From assembly GCA_014860625.1 (NCBI GenBank), contig JACZJJ010000067.1:1-52745 (forward strand): DNA of 52,745 nt, written 5' to 3'. Position 1 is the stretch's first letter, and the number at the start of each line of letters is the position of its first letter. Made by a program: the position numbers and the translations under genes. Positions 36,642 to 44,740 of the stretch are shown here, one piece after another. This DNA comes from Bacteroidales bacterium. GTDB lineage: Bacteria > Bacteroidota > Bacteroidia > Bacteroidales > FEN-979. Below the pieces are notes generated by a model. It was not told the DNA's origin. It saw nothing but the letters and a program-made list of their open reading frames with translations, and did not search any database.

Positions 36642-38153
36642 TTACACTTGCGTGCCATCAACCGGGATTACGATCCGTAAGGTGGTTCCTTCCGAATAGT
36701 TGCTTTCCACTTCAATGGTCCCGTTCAGGTCTTTTATAATTCCAAGGGAGATGGATAGCCCCAGTCCGGTTCCTTTGCCCGATTCTTTCGTGGTGTAAAA
36801 CGGGAACATGACATGGTTGATGCTGCCCGGCGTCATGCCTATCCCGGTATCGGTTACTTCCACGAAGATTGTCCTGGATTTCTGGTAGCTGGTAATCTGA
36901 ATCTCTTTGTTAAAATCCTCCGAAAATAACTTGATTTTTTCCTGAATCGCATCCTTTGCATTCAGCAGCAGGTTGAGGATTACCTGCTCAAACTGGTAGG
37001 TGTTTCCGGTAATCATATCAACGGTATCATCCAGATGCAGGATAAGGTCAATGCCTTTTCCTTTGAGCTGTTCAGAGATCAAGGAGACACCATTTCGAAT
37101 ACTGTCGTTGATACTGAAGGAGATACGCATAATGTCATCCTGCCCTTGCGAGAATGTTCTGATATGGTCGATGATGTATGAGATTCGTTCAATGTTGGCA
37201 AATATTTTCCTGCTCTTTTTCTCAAAATAGTTGTGATCAATCTCTTTGTGGTTACCAATCTCTGTGAGTAAGTTGTCAATGCCAAAACTGATGTTATTCA
37301 GGGGTTGGTTGATTTCGTGGGCGATCCCGGTGGCCATCTCCCCCAGGCTGGCCATCCGTTCGGTTTGAATTTGCTGCTGTTCGGCTTGTTTGCGTTGGGA
37401 AATATCCCGGATGATAGCCATGAGCGCTGATGGGTCGCCGTTGATGTCGTTAATTAATGTGGTACTGATTTCGCTGATAAACTGGGTGCTGTCGGGCCTG
37501 CATATCCTGAACTCCACATTTTGCGCCAGCTTGTCCTTGAGAGCTTTATCAATGATCTCTTTAAAACGCAGGACCTCCTTCTCAGGAAGAAATGTGAAAA
37601 AGCTTTTTCCCGTGAATCCCTCTCTTCTCTCAATCCCAAGTACTTGCAGCGCTATTGTCGAGATCTCCCTGATCGATCCAGAGATATCCATGATGACGAT
37701 CCCTTCGGGAGAAGCGTTTAGTAGTGTACGATACATCTGCTCCGAGTCGGCCAACCGTTGTTTTTGTTTGTGCAATTCAAGGAATACCTTGACTTTACTT
37801 AACAGGATCGATTTTCGGAATGGCTTCTGGATATAATCCGTGATCCCCGACTTATAAAACAGCTCTAGATTTTGCTCTTGGGCAGAGTAAGCCGTAATAA
37901 ATATGATGGGAAAGATCTCCCGGTGGTTTTCTTGAAGGATCGTTGTGGCCAGTTCAATGCCGCTCATTCCCGGCATTTGAACATCAATCAACGCCAAAGC
38001 GAGCTCGTGATTACGGATCTTTGCAATAGCCTCTTCTCCCGAGCTCGCTTTGATGATGTTTACACGAAGCGGTTTGATAATCGCTTCAATGAATTCAATA
38101 TTCTGCTGAATGTCGTCAACAATCAGGATATTCGGTTTTCTTTCACTCTTCAT
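36642..38153 (-). CDS. soluble hybrid kinase REC-PAS-HisKA-HATPase
   Basis: A 503-residue cytoplasmic sensor kinase. The N-terminal receiver (about 8-122) has Asp57 (LALIDVQMPGMSG). A PAS domain covers about 138-255 (LLNASPEGIVIMDISG, IRDISQRKQAE). The HisKA motif GEMATGIAHEINQPLNN has the phospho-acceptor His near 277. The ATPase (about 385-500) has N-box NLLLNAKDAIQEK, DTGIGMTPG and GKGTGLGLSI. There are no membrane helices, so the signal reaches it by its receiver or PAS domain. It is co-directional with the sigma-54 activator. The predicted promoter leaves only about five nucleotides of leader before its ATG. Confidence 0.93.
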   Translation of the reverse strand: MKSERKPNILIVDDIQQNIEFIEAIIKPLRVNIIKASSGEEAIAKIRNHELALALIDVQMPGMSGIELATTILQENHREIFPIIFITAYSAQEQNLELFYKSGITDYIQKPFRKSILLSKVKVFLELHKQKQRLADSEQMYRTLLNASPEGIVIMDISGSIREISTIALQVLGIERREGFTGKSFFTFLPEKEVLRFKEIIDKALKDKLAQNVEFRICRPDSTQFISEISTTLINDINGDPSALMAIIRDISQRKQAEQQQIQTERMASLGEMATGIAHEINQPLNNISFGIDNLLTEIGNHKEIDHNYFEKKSRKIFANIERISYIIDHIRTFSQGQDDIMRISFSINDSIRNGVSLISEQLKGKGIDLILHLDDTVDMITGNTYQFEQVILNLLLNAKDAIQEKIKLFSEDFNKEIQITSYQKSRTIFVEVTDTGIGMTPGSINHVMFPFYTTKESGKGTGLGLSISLGIIKDLNGTIEVESNYSEGTTLRIVIPVDGTQV

Positions 38154-38160
38154 GTCGGAG

Positions 38161-38192
38161 CAAAATTAGTGCTTTTACCTCAGGGACCCAAA
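38161..38192 (-). promoter_or_regulatory. promoter of kinase/activator operon
   Basis: On the minus strand TTTG (38189-38192), 20 nt, TAATTTTG (38161-38168) fits the housekeeping consensus. The start codon is at 38153, so the mRNA would be nearly leaderless. Confidence 0.6.
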
Positions 38193-38218
38193 ATCAGCAG
38201 GGTGAATCAACGAGCAGA

Positions 38219-39310
38219 CTAGTTTGAAGGGTCGAACTTCATGCCTGGATTGGGATTGTTATAATAGATCCCATAGCAGGGTCCGGTTCCTCTGCTGTCT
38301 TCACCCATTTTCCATGGTTCGTCAAACATCTCAAACCAGAATGTGGTGTAGATCTTATCCGGGAAAACCGTTGAACCCTGGTGATTCCCACGAATCCAGG
38401 AGAGAGAAGCAAAATAGTTTGCCGTTGTATGGGCTACTGTTTCCCAATCTAGGGGCTTGTCTGATGCAGGTGCCGGCGTTTCGTTGTTATCGATTCCGCT
38501 GGGCCAGCCCATCTCACCGATGATGACATTCAGTCCGGCATCTTCACATGGTTTGATGGCATTGCCATACGAATAATCCATGTTGGCTTTGATGTCCCCG
38601 GGTGTATTGTACGGGGTTGGGTTAAATCTCTGTCCGCCGTAGGGATAGATGGTTAGAAAGATATGCCGGCTGCCGGCATCGTTCAGATTCTTGCAGGCAT
38701 CCAGAACAACCTGCGCATTCTTCACTTCAGGCCCTTTGATGCAACTGGAGAGCGGTTTGCTGATGCCGGCCGTCTTCATCATGGCATGCACCTCGTTCAT
38801 CACCTCTACCACCCGGGCAAATGTCACACCGTTTGCCGAGGGTTCATTGCTGACAGTGATACATCGTACCTGGTCGGGATACTGCTTTGCCAGCCTGACT
38901 GCAGTGTTGGCTTCAAGGGTTGTTTTTGTGGCATCATTTGGCCAGACCCAAACACCCAAAGCAACCTGGAGATTATGTTTCTTGGCGAAGTAGGGAACGG
39001 TATCCATACCGTCTGACTGGGTATAGGTACGGAAAAAGGTGAAATGCTGTGCGATCATTCCAAGATCAGTATCGATCTGGCTGGCTGGAACATGCTTCCC
39101 GGGCGCCTGGGGAAACGGAGTTACTTTAAAATCACCTATATGATAGGGTCCGTAGCAAACGCCCATTGGGCTTGCTCCTGTAAAGAGGGCGGTACCTCCA
39201 AGAATCGGATCAGGATCGTTGACAGGATCAGGATCCTCTTTTTTCTGGCAGGAAAATAGGGCGAAAGAAGCCATCACAATAAGGAAGGCGAATTTATTTA
39301 ATTTGTTCAT
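38219..39310 (-). CDS. GH17-like glycoside hydrolase lipoprotein
   Basis: A 363-residue surface lipoprotein with lipobox ALFSC (Cys21), an Asp/Pro linker (DPDPVNDPDP) and a TIM-barrel catalytic domain (about 45-360). Glu156 in TVSNEPSANG fits the acid/base, and Glu266 in IIGEMGWPSG fits the nucleophile of GH17 enzymes, which cleave beta-1,3-glucans such as laminarin; relatives include transglycosylases. FWFEMFDEPWK near the end fits the family. ATG 39310 starts the lipoprotein signal, and a promoter -7 box lies just upstream. It is monocistronic, with no SusC/SusD pair nearby, so it is not part of a classical polysaccharide utilisation locus. Confidence 0.85.
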   Translation of the reverse strand: MNKLNKFAFLIVMASFALFSCQKKEDPDPVNDPDPILGGTALFTGASPMGVCYGPYHIGDFKVTPFPQAPGKHVPASQIDTDLGMIAQHFTFFRTYTQSDGMDTVPYFAKKHNLQVALGVWVWPNDATKTTLEANTAVRLAKQYPDQVRCITVSNEPSANGVTFARVVEVMNEVHAMMKTAGISKPLSSCIKGPEVKNAQVVLDACKNLNDAGSRHIFLTIYPYGGQRFNPTPYNTPGDIKANMDYSYGNAIKPCEDAGLNVIIGEMGWPSGIDNNETPAPASDKPLDWETVAHTTANYFASLSWIRGNHQGSTVFPDKIYTTFWFEMFDEPWKMGEDSRGTGPCYGIYYNNPNPGMKFDPSN

Positions 39311-39328
39311 GATTTTTATATTTGACAA

Positions 39329-39336
39329 CAAAGGTA
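39329..39336 (-). promoter_or_regulatory. -7 box of GH17-like gene
   Basis: TACCTTTG on the minus strand fits TAnnTTTG, 18 bp before ATG 39310. The expected -33 region is AT-rich without a clear TTTG. Confidence 0.5.
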
Positions 39337-39421
39337 ACGCATTAATATATAATTAGTATAAATAAAAATAAAGATAAAATGAACTTTGTTCAACGTGTTG
39401 CGGTTATCCGATGAAATTCCC

Positions 39422-39449
39422 GATATTTGTTTGGTGACGAACAAATATC
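39422..39449. promoter_or_regulatory. perfect 10-bp inverted repeat upstream of decarboxylase
   Basis: Arms GATATTTGTT and AACAAATATC enclose 8 nt (TGGTGACG). The repeat ends 7 bp before the decarboxylase ATG at 39457. Position and symmetry suggest a repressor operator or an mRNA hairpin controlling translation. Confidence 0.6.
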
Positions 39450-39456
39450 AGGACCC

Positions 39457-40884
39457 ATGAATACCAACGATTTCAGAGCACATGCACATGAGCTGGCCGA
39501 CTGGATGGCCGACTACCTTGAGAATATCGGGGAGTATCCGGTTACACCTCCGGTAAAGCCTGGAGATATTAAGGACCAGTTGCCAATTGCGGCACCTCAT
39601 AAACCCGAACCTTTTACCACCATTTTCAAGGATTTCCGTGAAGTGATTCTTCCGGGAATGACCCACTGGCAGCACCCGTCTTTTTTTGCCTATTTTCCGG
39701 CAAACAACAGCGAACCTTCTATCCTCGCTGAAATGCTTACAGCAACCCTGGGGGCCCAGTGCATGTTGTGGCTTACCTCTCCGGCTGCGGAAGAGCTGGA
39801 AGAACGCATGATGGAGTGGCTGCGCGACATGCTCGGACTTCCTGCTGATTTTACCGGAGTTATTCAGGATACTGCATCATCCTCAACCCTTGTTGCTATC
39901 CTCACGGCCCGGGAGAAAAGGACAGGATTTGAGATCAACAAGCGGGGGTTCGCTCAGACCGACCGTTTTCGGGTATACACCTCCACCCAGGGTCATTCTT
40001 CGATCGACAAGGGTGTGAAGATCGCCGGTATTGGCATCGACAACCTTGTAAAAGTGGATGTGGATGAAGAGTTTGCCATGAATCCCTCCCTGCTTGAGGA
40101 GGCGATACAGAGAGATATTGATGACGGATTCGTCCCTTTGTGCGTGGTCTCTACCATCGGGACTACCAGTTCAACTGCGGTTGACCCGATCGAAGAGATC
40201 GGCATGATCTGCAGAAGATACAACCTTTGGCATCATGTAGATGCCTCTTATGCAGGCTCCGTCCTGATCCTTCCCGAAATGAGGTGGATGAGCAAGGGGG
40301 TGGAGCTTTCCGATTCGTTTGTCTTTAATCCGCATAAATGGCTGTTTACCAATTTCGACTGTTCCGCCTATTTTGTGAAAGATAAACAGGCGTTGGTGAA
40401 TACCTTCAGCATACTTCCCGAATACCTGAAGACCGCCGAAGACAAGCTTGTGAACAATTACCGCGACTGGGGAATTCCGCTTGGAAGACGATTCCGTGCC
40501 CTGAAGCTGTGGTTTGTGATACGGACTTACGGCATCAGCGGGTTGCAGGAAAAAATCAGAAGCCATATCCAATTCGGACAATGGCTGAAAGAGGAGATCC
40601 GTAACTCCCCGGGTGTGGAACTGATGGCTCCCGCCCCGTTAAATCTCGTATGCTTCCGATTCAGTCCGTGCAATCTTACTTCCGAAAAAGAGGTGGATGC
40701 AGCCAACTCGAAAATTCTCGAACAACTGAACCGGAGTGGAGAGGTTTTTTTGACACAAACAAAGCTGAATGGCAAGGTTGTGATCCGGTTCGTAGCCGCA
40801 CAAACCCACACCCGGTTCGAAGATGTGCAGAAGGGCTGGAGGAGGATCTATGAAACGGGGATGTCTTTTTGCAATGAGCATTAA
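39457..40884 (+). CDS. pyridoxal-phosphate aromatic-L-amino-acid decarboxylase
   Basis: A 475-residue group II decarboxylase of the AADC/tyrosine/tryptophan decarboxylase branch. It should convert an aromatic amino acid to its amine (tyramine, tryptamine or phenylethylamine) and CO2. Lys294 in FNPHKWLFTNFDCS forms the PLP aldimine. Asp262 in WHHVDASYAGS and the following PEMRW match animal AADC closely. The substrate-side motif HWQHPSFFAYFPAN (about 70-83) is also conserved. The in-frame TTG at 39427 lies inside the inverted repeat and is rejected as start. No amino-acid/amine antiporter is adjacent. The last 4 bp overlap the convergent TPR gene. Confidence 0.92.
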   Translation: MNTNDFRAHAHELADWMADYLENIGEYPVTPPVKPGDIKDQLPIAAPHKPEPFTTIFKDFREVILPGMTHWQHPSFFAYFPANNSEPSILAEMLTATLGAQCMLWLTSPAAEELEERMMEWLRDMLGLPADFTGVIQDTASSSTLVAILTAREKRTGFEINKRGFAQTDRFRVYTSTQGHSSIDKGVKIAGIGIDNLVKVDVDEEFAMNPSLLEEAIQRDIDDGFVPLCVVSTIGTTSSTAVDPIEEIGMICRRYNLWHHVDASYAGSVLILPEMRWMSKGVELSDSFVFNPHKWLFTNFDCSAYFVKDKQALVNTFSILPEYLKTAEDKLVNNYRDWGIPLGRRFRALKLWFVIRTYGISGLQEKIRSHIQFGQWLKEEIRNSPGVELMAPAPLNLVCFRFSPCNLTSEKEVDAANSKILEQLNRSGEVFLTQTKLNGKVVIRFVAAQTHTRFEDVQKGWRRIYETGMSFCNEH

Positions 40885-43079
40885 GACCTGGAGTCCAGCG
40901 TAATGTACTCAAGGATCAACGGTATCTCGCTTTCAGGGATGCCGTTTTTTATCAGGTACGGCTGATCTTCAGCGAACGCTTCTCTGAAAACACTCTTGGT
41001 GATCATTTGTGTGCTCAGTGCAGCCCGGTAGAATCCGAGCGCTTTCTCTTTTTCACCCTGGCAAAGGACAACGTGGCCTGCATTCATCAGGTCGTACGGA
41101 CCGGGATTCTCATTCGATTCCAGGATCTCCCGGTAGGCTTCATAAGCTTTTTCCAGTTCTCCCAGGATGAAGTGGCAATAACCAATCGGACGCAACACTT
41201 TCAGATTTCCAGGTGAGAAAAACCGTACCTGGTTGTAATGCCTGATTGCTTCAGCGTACTCTTTCATGTTGAGGTTGCATTGCCCTGCCTGAGAGTGAAG
41301 GTTGAGATCCTCAGGCTGGAGTTTCAAAGCCTCTTCAATAAACCCGAGTGCCTGATCGAAGTTGTTTCGTTTCATGGAGCACAATGCCAGTTTTTTCAGA
41401 ATCCAGAGACGGTCTGTGTCAAATAGTTCGGCCTTCCTGTATGCCTCGAATGCCTCGTTCCAGTTTCCGCTCTTCTGATAGGCATAACCAAGCTTCTGGT
41501 AAAGCTGACTGCTCGAGTTGCCCAAATCCGCCAGGTAGGAATACTGAATGATTGCTTCATCCCAATGGTCTTTGGAAAAATAAAAAGCGGCCAGCTGTTC
41601 AGTGAAAACTGCCTGATCAGAGAATTTCTGGAGCCATAGCAGGCGCGGATAGTTCAGGCGTTGTTTGAAGGGATCCTCAAATTCTCCCTTTTGTGAGTAA
41701 AGCTTATAAAAGCGGTAAAGATCCTGGATATACTGGGTAAATACAGCGTTTGAGATCATCGTCGGATCAAGCACCTCCTCTTCGGAAGCCATCTCTTTCA
41801 TCTGCTCAAGTTCAGCTTCAAAATGGCTGACAATCATCGACCGTTGCTGCGTTGGGATCGCTTTAAAATTCAGTCCAAAAGAATATTTGTCAGAGTTGCA
41901 GATATAAAACGCCTTTTCCAATCCCTCCATCAACCGGGTACGTATGGCAGCATCTTCATTGTTGCCTTCCTGGAGAGCAGGGTGTTCGTGATAGAAAGGA
42001 ATAAACCAGTTTCTCATCTCGTTGAAGAAGTCGAAACGCTTCAACATAGCGAATGTGCTCATAAAGACATCTGCCCCCTCCATCTGCATCCGGGAGAATT
42101 TCTCGATTTTCTCAAAAAGGCCCGGCACTTCATCGATCATCTCCTTCCAGACAGGATTCTCTCCCTCCGGATCTTCGTCCACCACATTGTCGAGTTGTAA
42201 TTTGTCGCCCAGCTTAGGCATCATCTTTTGCATGTCGGGCAACACCTGCTCCTCAAACTCTTTCGTGATCTGTTCCGTCTCGCCGGCCATGAGCAACTGG
42301 AGGATGATTGTTTCGATTTCCCGACAGGTATCTTCATCCTTCGAGAGATCATGGATCAGTTTCACCAATTCCGGATAATAAATGATCCGGTCATTGTATT
42401 TTAGCAGACCAAGAACGAATCCGACCAGTGCCCTTTGATAGACCTGGTGTTGATGTTTCAGGATAAACTCAGCCAGCAATTCCAGTTTCTGAGGATCAAA
42501 GAAGTTAAGCAGGCTAAGGGTAAGAGAACTGACAACCAGGCACTTTTCATGCCACTCCACACTGTCGTCCAGGTTGACATGCCGGATCAGCCGAAGGTGG
42601 TAATCTTTCATCTCAGGGGTCAGCCATATCAGCTTGAATATGGCGTCGGTTACGGGTGAAGAGTATGAAGCTTCACCCTCAATCAACTCGGAAACTTCAT
42701 GGGAGAAAAAGATATCGTCGATCTTCGAGGCTGCAACCGCCGGATCTGTGCCAAACTCCTGGTTGAGGCGAATTTTGGTCAGTTTCTGCCAGGGATACAA
42801 ATCCTCCAGCAAGTGGGAAGTCAGCTCATCTGCCAGATGCAGAACGGAGGCTGATATGGAATTCAGGATCTCGTCTCGCTTTGGATCAGCATACCCTTCA
42901 AACGAGTATTTCAGAAGGTTACGGTAGTTGTCTTCAATTGATTCCAGTTCATAGAAATAGTCAGATCGTGTTCCTTGCCTGATCAGAAGATGCAGGGTTT
43001 CAAATGCGGAAGCCAGCTTCCCGGTTTTCACATTTGCAAGAAGCGCCTTATAGCTGCTTTCGATCTCTTTGCGGGTCAT
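40881..43079 (-). CDS. TPR-repeat protein, last gene of efflux operon
   Basis: A 732-residue soluble protein without signal peptide. The first about 480 residues are helical with no recognised domain (acidic, rich in Leu/Glu). From about 500 to 710 there are tandem tetratricopeptide repeats (for example AAFYFSKDHWDEAIIQYSYL, KLGYAYQKSGNWNEAFEAY, AGQCNLNMKEYAEAIRHYNQ). TPR units bind partner proteins; no catalytic motif is visible. The gene begins 48 bp after the TolC-type channel and probably shares the RND operon transcript, but a functional link to efflux is not evident. Confidence 0.8.
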   Translation of the reverse strand: MTRKEIESSYKALLANVKTGKLASAFETLHLLIRQGTRSDYFYELESIEDNYRNLLKYSFEGYADPKRDEILNSISASVLHLADELTSHLLEDLYPWQKLTKIRLNQEFGTDPAVAASKIDDIFFSHEVSELIEGEASYSSPVTDAIFKLIWLTPEMKDYHLRLIRHVNLDDSVEWHEKCLVVSSLTLSLLNFFDPQKLELLAEFILKHQHQVYQRALVGFVLGLLKYNDRIIYYPELVKLIHDLSKDEDTCREIETIILQLLMAGETEQITKEFEEQVLPDMQKMMPKLGDKLQLDNVVDEDPEGENPVWKEMIDEVPGLFEKIEKFSRMQMEGADVFMSTFAMLKRFDFFNEMRNWFIPFYHEHPALQEGNNEDAAIRTRLMEGLEKAFYICNSDKYSFGLNFKAIPTQQRSMIVSHFEAELEQMKEMASEEEVLDPTMISNAVFTQYIQDLYRFYKLYSQKGEFEDPFKQRLNYPRLLWLQKFSDQAVFTEQLAAFYFSKDHWDEAIIQYSYLADLGNSSSQLYQKLGYAYQKSGNWNEAFEAYRKAELFDTDRLWILKKLALCSMKRNNFDQALGFIEEALKLQPEDLNLHSQAGQCNLNMKEYAEAIRHYNQVRFFSPGNLKVLRPIGYCHFILGELEKAYEAYREILESNENPGPYDLMNAGHVVLCQGEKEKALGFYRAALSTQMITKSVFREAFAEDQPYLIKNGIPESEIPLILEYITLDSRS

Positions 43080-43127
43080 ATTAAACTAATTTTTACTCGA
43101 AACTCGTAAATCGATTTAATCGAAGAT

Positions 43128-44501
43128 CTACTTCCATCCCCCTCCAAGGGCCAGATAGAGATTTACAATCCCAAGCAGGTCGTCTGTCTGGGCCAGTGAG
43201 AGTTGAATCTGAGCTTCATACAAGCTTCGCTGTGCATTGATGACATCAAGGTAACTGGCATAGCCGGCATTAAAAAGCTGGTTGGAGAGATCGAAAGAGG
43301 TTTGGGCAGCGTCAACCAGATTATGATTCTCACCAGTGACAATCCGCTGTTTCTCAACGGTGAGAATCCCATTGGAAACTTCTCCGATCGCCGTATAGAT
43401 CGTTTTCTGGTAATTCAGAAGCATCTCTTCCTTGAACGCCTGGGCTTTTCTCAGGTTGGCTTTGAGCTTCCCAAAAGAGAAGATAGGAGCTACCAGGTTC
43501 CCAATGGCAGATCCGATTAACCCGGCACCAATATTCGAGTATCCAATGTTTGCGGTAATACTCAAAGAGGGAAGCATATACGCACGTGCAACACCGATCT
43601 GGGCGTTGGCAGCAACCAGTGTTTGTTCAGCCTGGATGATATCCGGTCTGCGGGTAATCAGCTGTGAAGGAATTCCTGCATCGGGAATCACCCCTACACG
43701 GATCTGGTTAATGATGGAGTCGCCCGTTACCACCTCTCCTGGAAATTGTCCTATAAGCAACCGCAACGCGTTTTCCTGCAGGCCTACCGCTTTTTCAAAC
43801 GCAGGAACCTGGGTTCTGATACTGGCGAGCTCAGCCTCTGCCTGTGCTACAACCAGCCCCGAAACAGTTCCTGCTACCATCTTTAATTTTACAAGAGATA
43901 GCGCCTCCTCCCTGATTCTGACATTGTATGTTGCGATCTGCAACTGGTCCTGGTACTCTACCAGGTTAAAATACCCGGATGCGATGTTGGCGATCAATGT
44001 GATGTAAACCGATTGCCGGTATGCCTCCTGAGCCAGAAGATCGGCCCGTGCTGACTCTTTGGCCCGTCGCAGTTTTCCCCAGATATCCAGTTCCCACGTG
44101 AGGTTTGCAGTTGCGTAAATATCTTTGTACTCCATCGTACCGGTAGGAGGAGTCTGCTGATTCTGATAGGTCCCGGTGGCACTGGCGCTGAGAGAAGGCC
44201 AAAGGTCGGCCCGAACGTTTTTAAAGGAAGCCCGTGCCTGGTTCACCCGCTCAATAGCCATCAACAGGTCAAAATTATATGCCAACCCCTGATAGATCAG
44301 CTGCTGCAGAATCGTATCTTTAAAGATGTACGTCCATGAGGTATCTGCAAAAGAGCTTGAATCAGTGGTGGTTGCGAACCTGTACTCTCCCCCGGCAGGA
44401 TAGTCGGGACGATTGTAGTTCGGACCCACTTTGCAGCCGGCTACAATGAGTACAAGCAGGCTAGTGATCAGTATTTTAGCCGAATATTTCTTGATTGCCA
44501 T
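43128..44501 (-). CDS. outer-membrane efflux channel (TolC/NodT family)
   Basis: A 457-residue outer-membrane lipoprotein. Lipobox VAGC (Cys23), then the NodT-type start CKVGPNYNRPDYPAG. Two repeated OEP domains have helices such as NLTWELDIWGKLRRAKESAR and DIIQAEQTLVAANAQIGVAR, and end with LYEAQIQLSLAQTDDLLGIV, as expected for trimeric TolC channels. It receives substrate from the RND pump encoded upstream. ATG 44501 starts the lipoprotein signal; the longer frame from 44546 is not family-like. The 226-bp gap to the pump gene is filled by repeats. Confidence 0.92.
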   Translation of the reverse strand: MAIKKYSAKILITSLLVLIVAGCKVGPNYNRPDYPAGGEYRFATTTDSSSFADTSWTYIFKDTILQQLIYQGLAYNFDLLMAIERVNQARASFKNVRADLWPSLSASATGTYQNQQTPPTGTMEYKDIYATANLTWELDIWGKLRRAKESARADLLAQEAYRQSVYITLIANIASGYFNLVEYQDQLQIATYNVRIREEALSLVKLKMVAGTVSGLVVAQAEAELASIRTQVPAFEKAVGLQENALRLLIGQFPGEVVTGDSIINQIRVGVIPDAGIPSQLITRRPDIIQAEQTLVAANAQIGVARAYMLPSLSITANIGYSNIGAGLIGSAIGNLVAPIFSFGKLKANLRKAQAFKEEMLLNYQKTIYTAIGEVSNGILTVEKQRIVTGENHNLVDAAQTSFDLSNQLFNAGYASYLDVINAQRSLYEAQIQLSLAQTDDLLGIVNLYLALGGGWK

Positions 44502-44552
44502 ATGATAATCTCCGATTAATTCGATTTTCGATTGTCTATTCCTCATTCCTTA

Positions 44553-44635
44553 TTTGGCTCCGCCGAGCTCCGCTTCGCTCCGGTTCCTAATTTCCTCATT
44601 TGGCTCCGCCGAGCTCCGCTTCGCTCCGGTTCCTA
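44553..44635. repeat. GC-rich 37-bp direct repeat, two copies, period 46
   Basis: Copies at 44553-44589 and 44599-44635 are the same for 37 bp (beginning TTTGGCTCCGCCGAGCTCCG and ending GGTTCCTA), spaced by 9 bp. Each is far richer in GC than its surroundings and contains GAGC-N8-GCTC, so it could fold in RNA. It lies between the pump and channel genes. Confidence 0.9.
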
Positions 44636-44642
44636 TTTTCGT

Positions 44643-44740
44643 CTCACCTCTCACCTCTCACCTCTCACCTCTCACCTCTCACCTCTTACCTCTTACCTCT
44701 TACCTCTTACCTCTTACCTCTTACCTCTTACCTCTTACGT
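44643..44740. repeat. heptamer array CTCACCT x6 and CTTACCT x7
   Basis: Six CTCACCT units, seven CTTACCT units and a final CTTACGT, all in 7-bp phase. The pump gene ends inside the array: the stop codon (44728-44730) and the last codons of the KRRKR tail are read from the repeat on the minus strand. Confidence 0.95.

Noticed and set aside
39427-39456. Upstream TTG start for the decarboxylase
   Set aside because: It lies inside the perfect inverted repeat, and family alignment begins at MNTNDFRAHAHELADWM.
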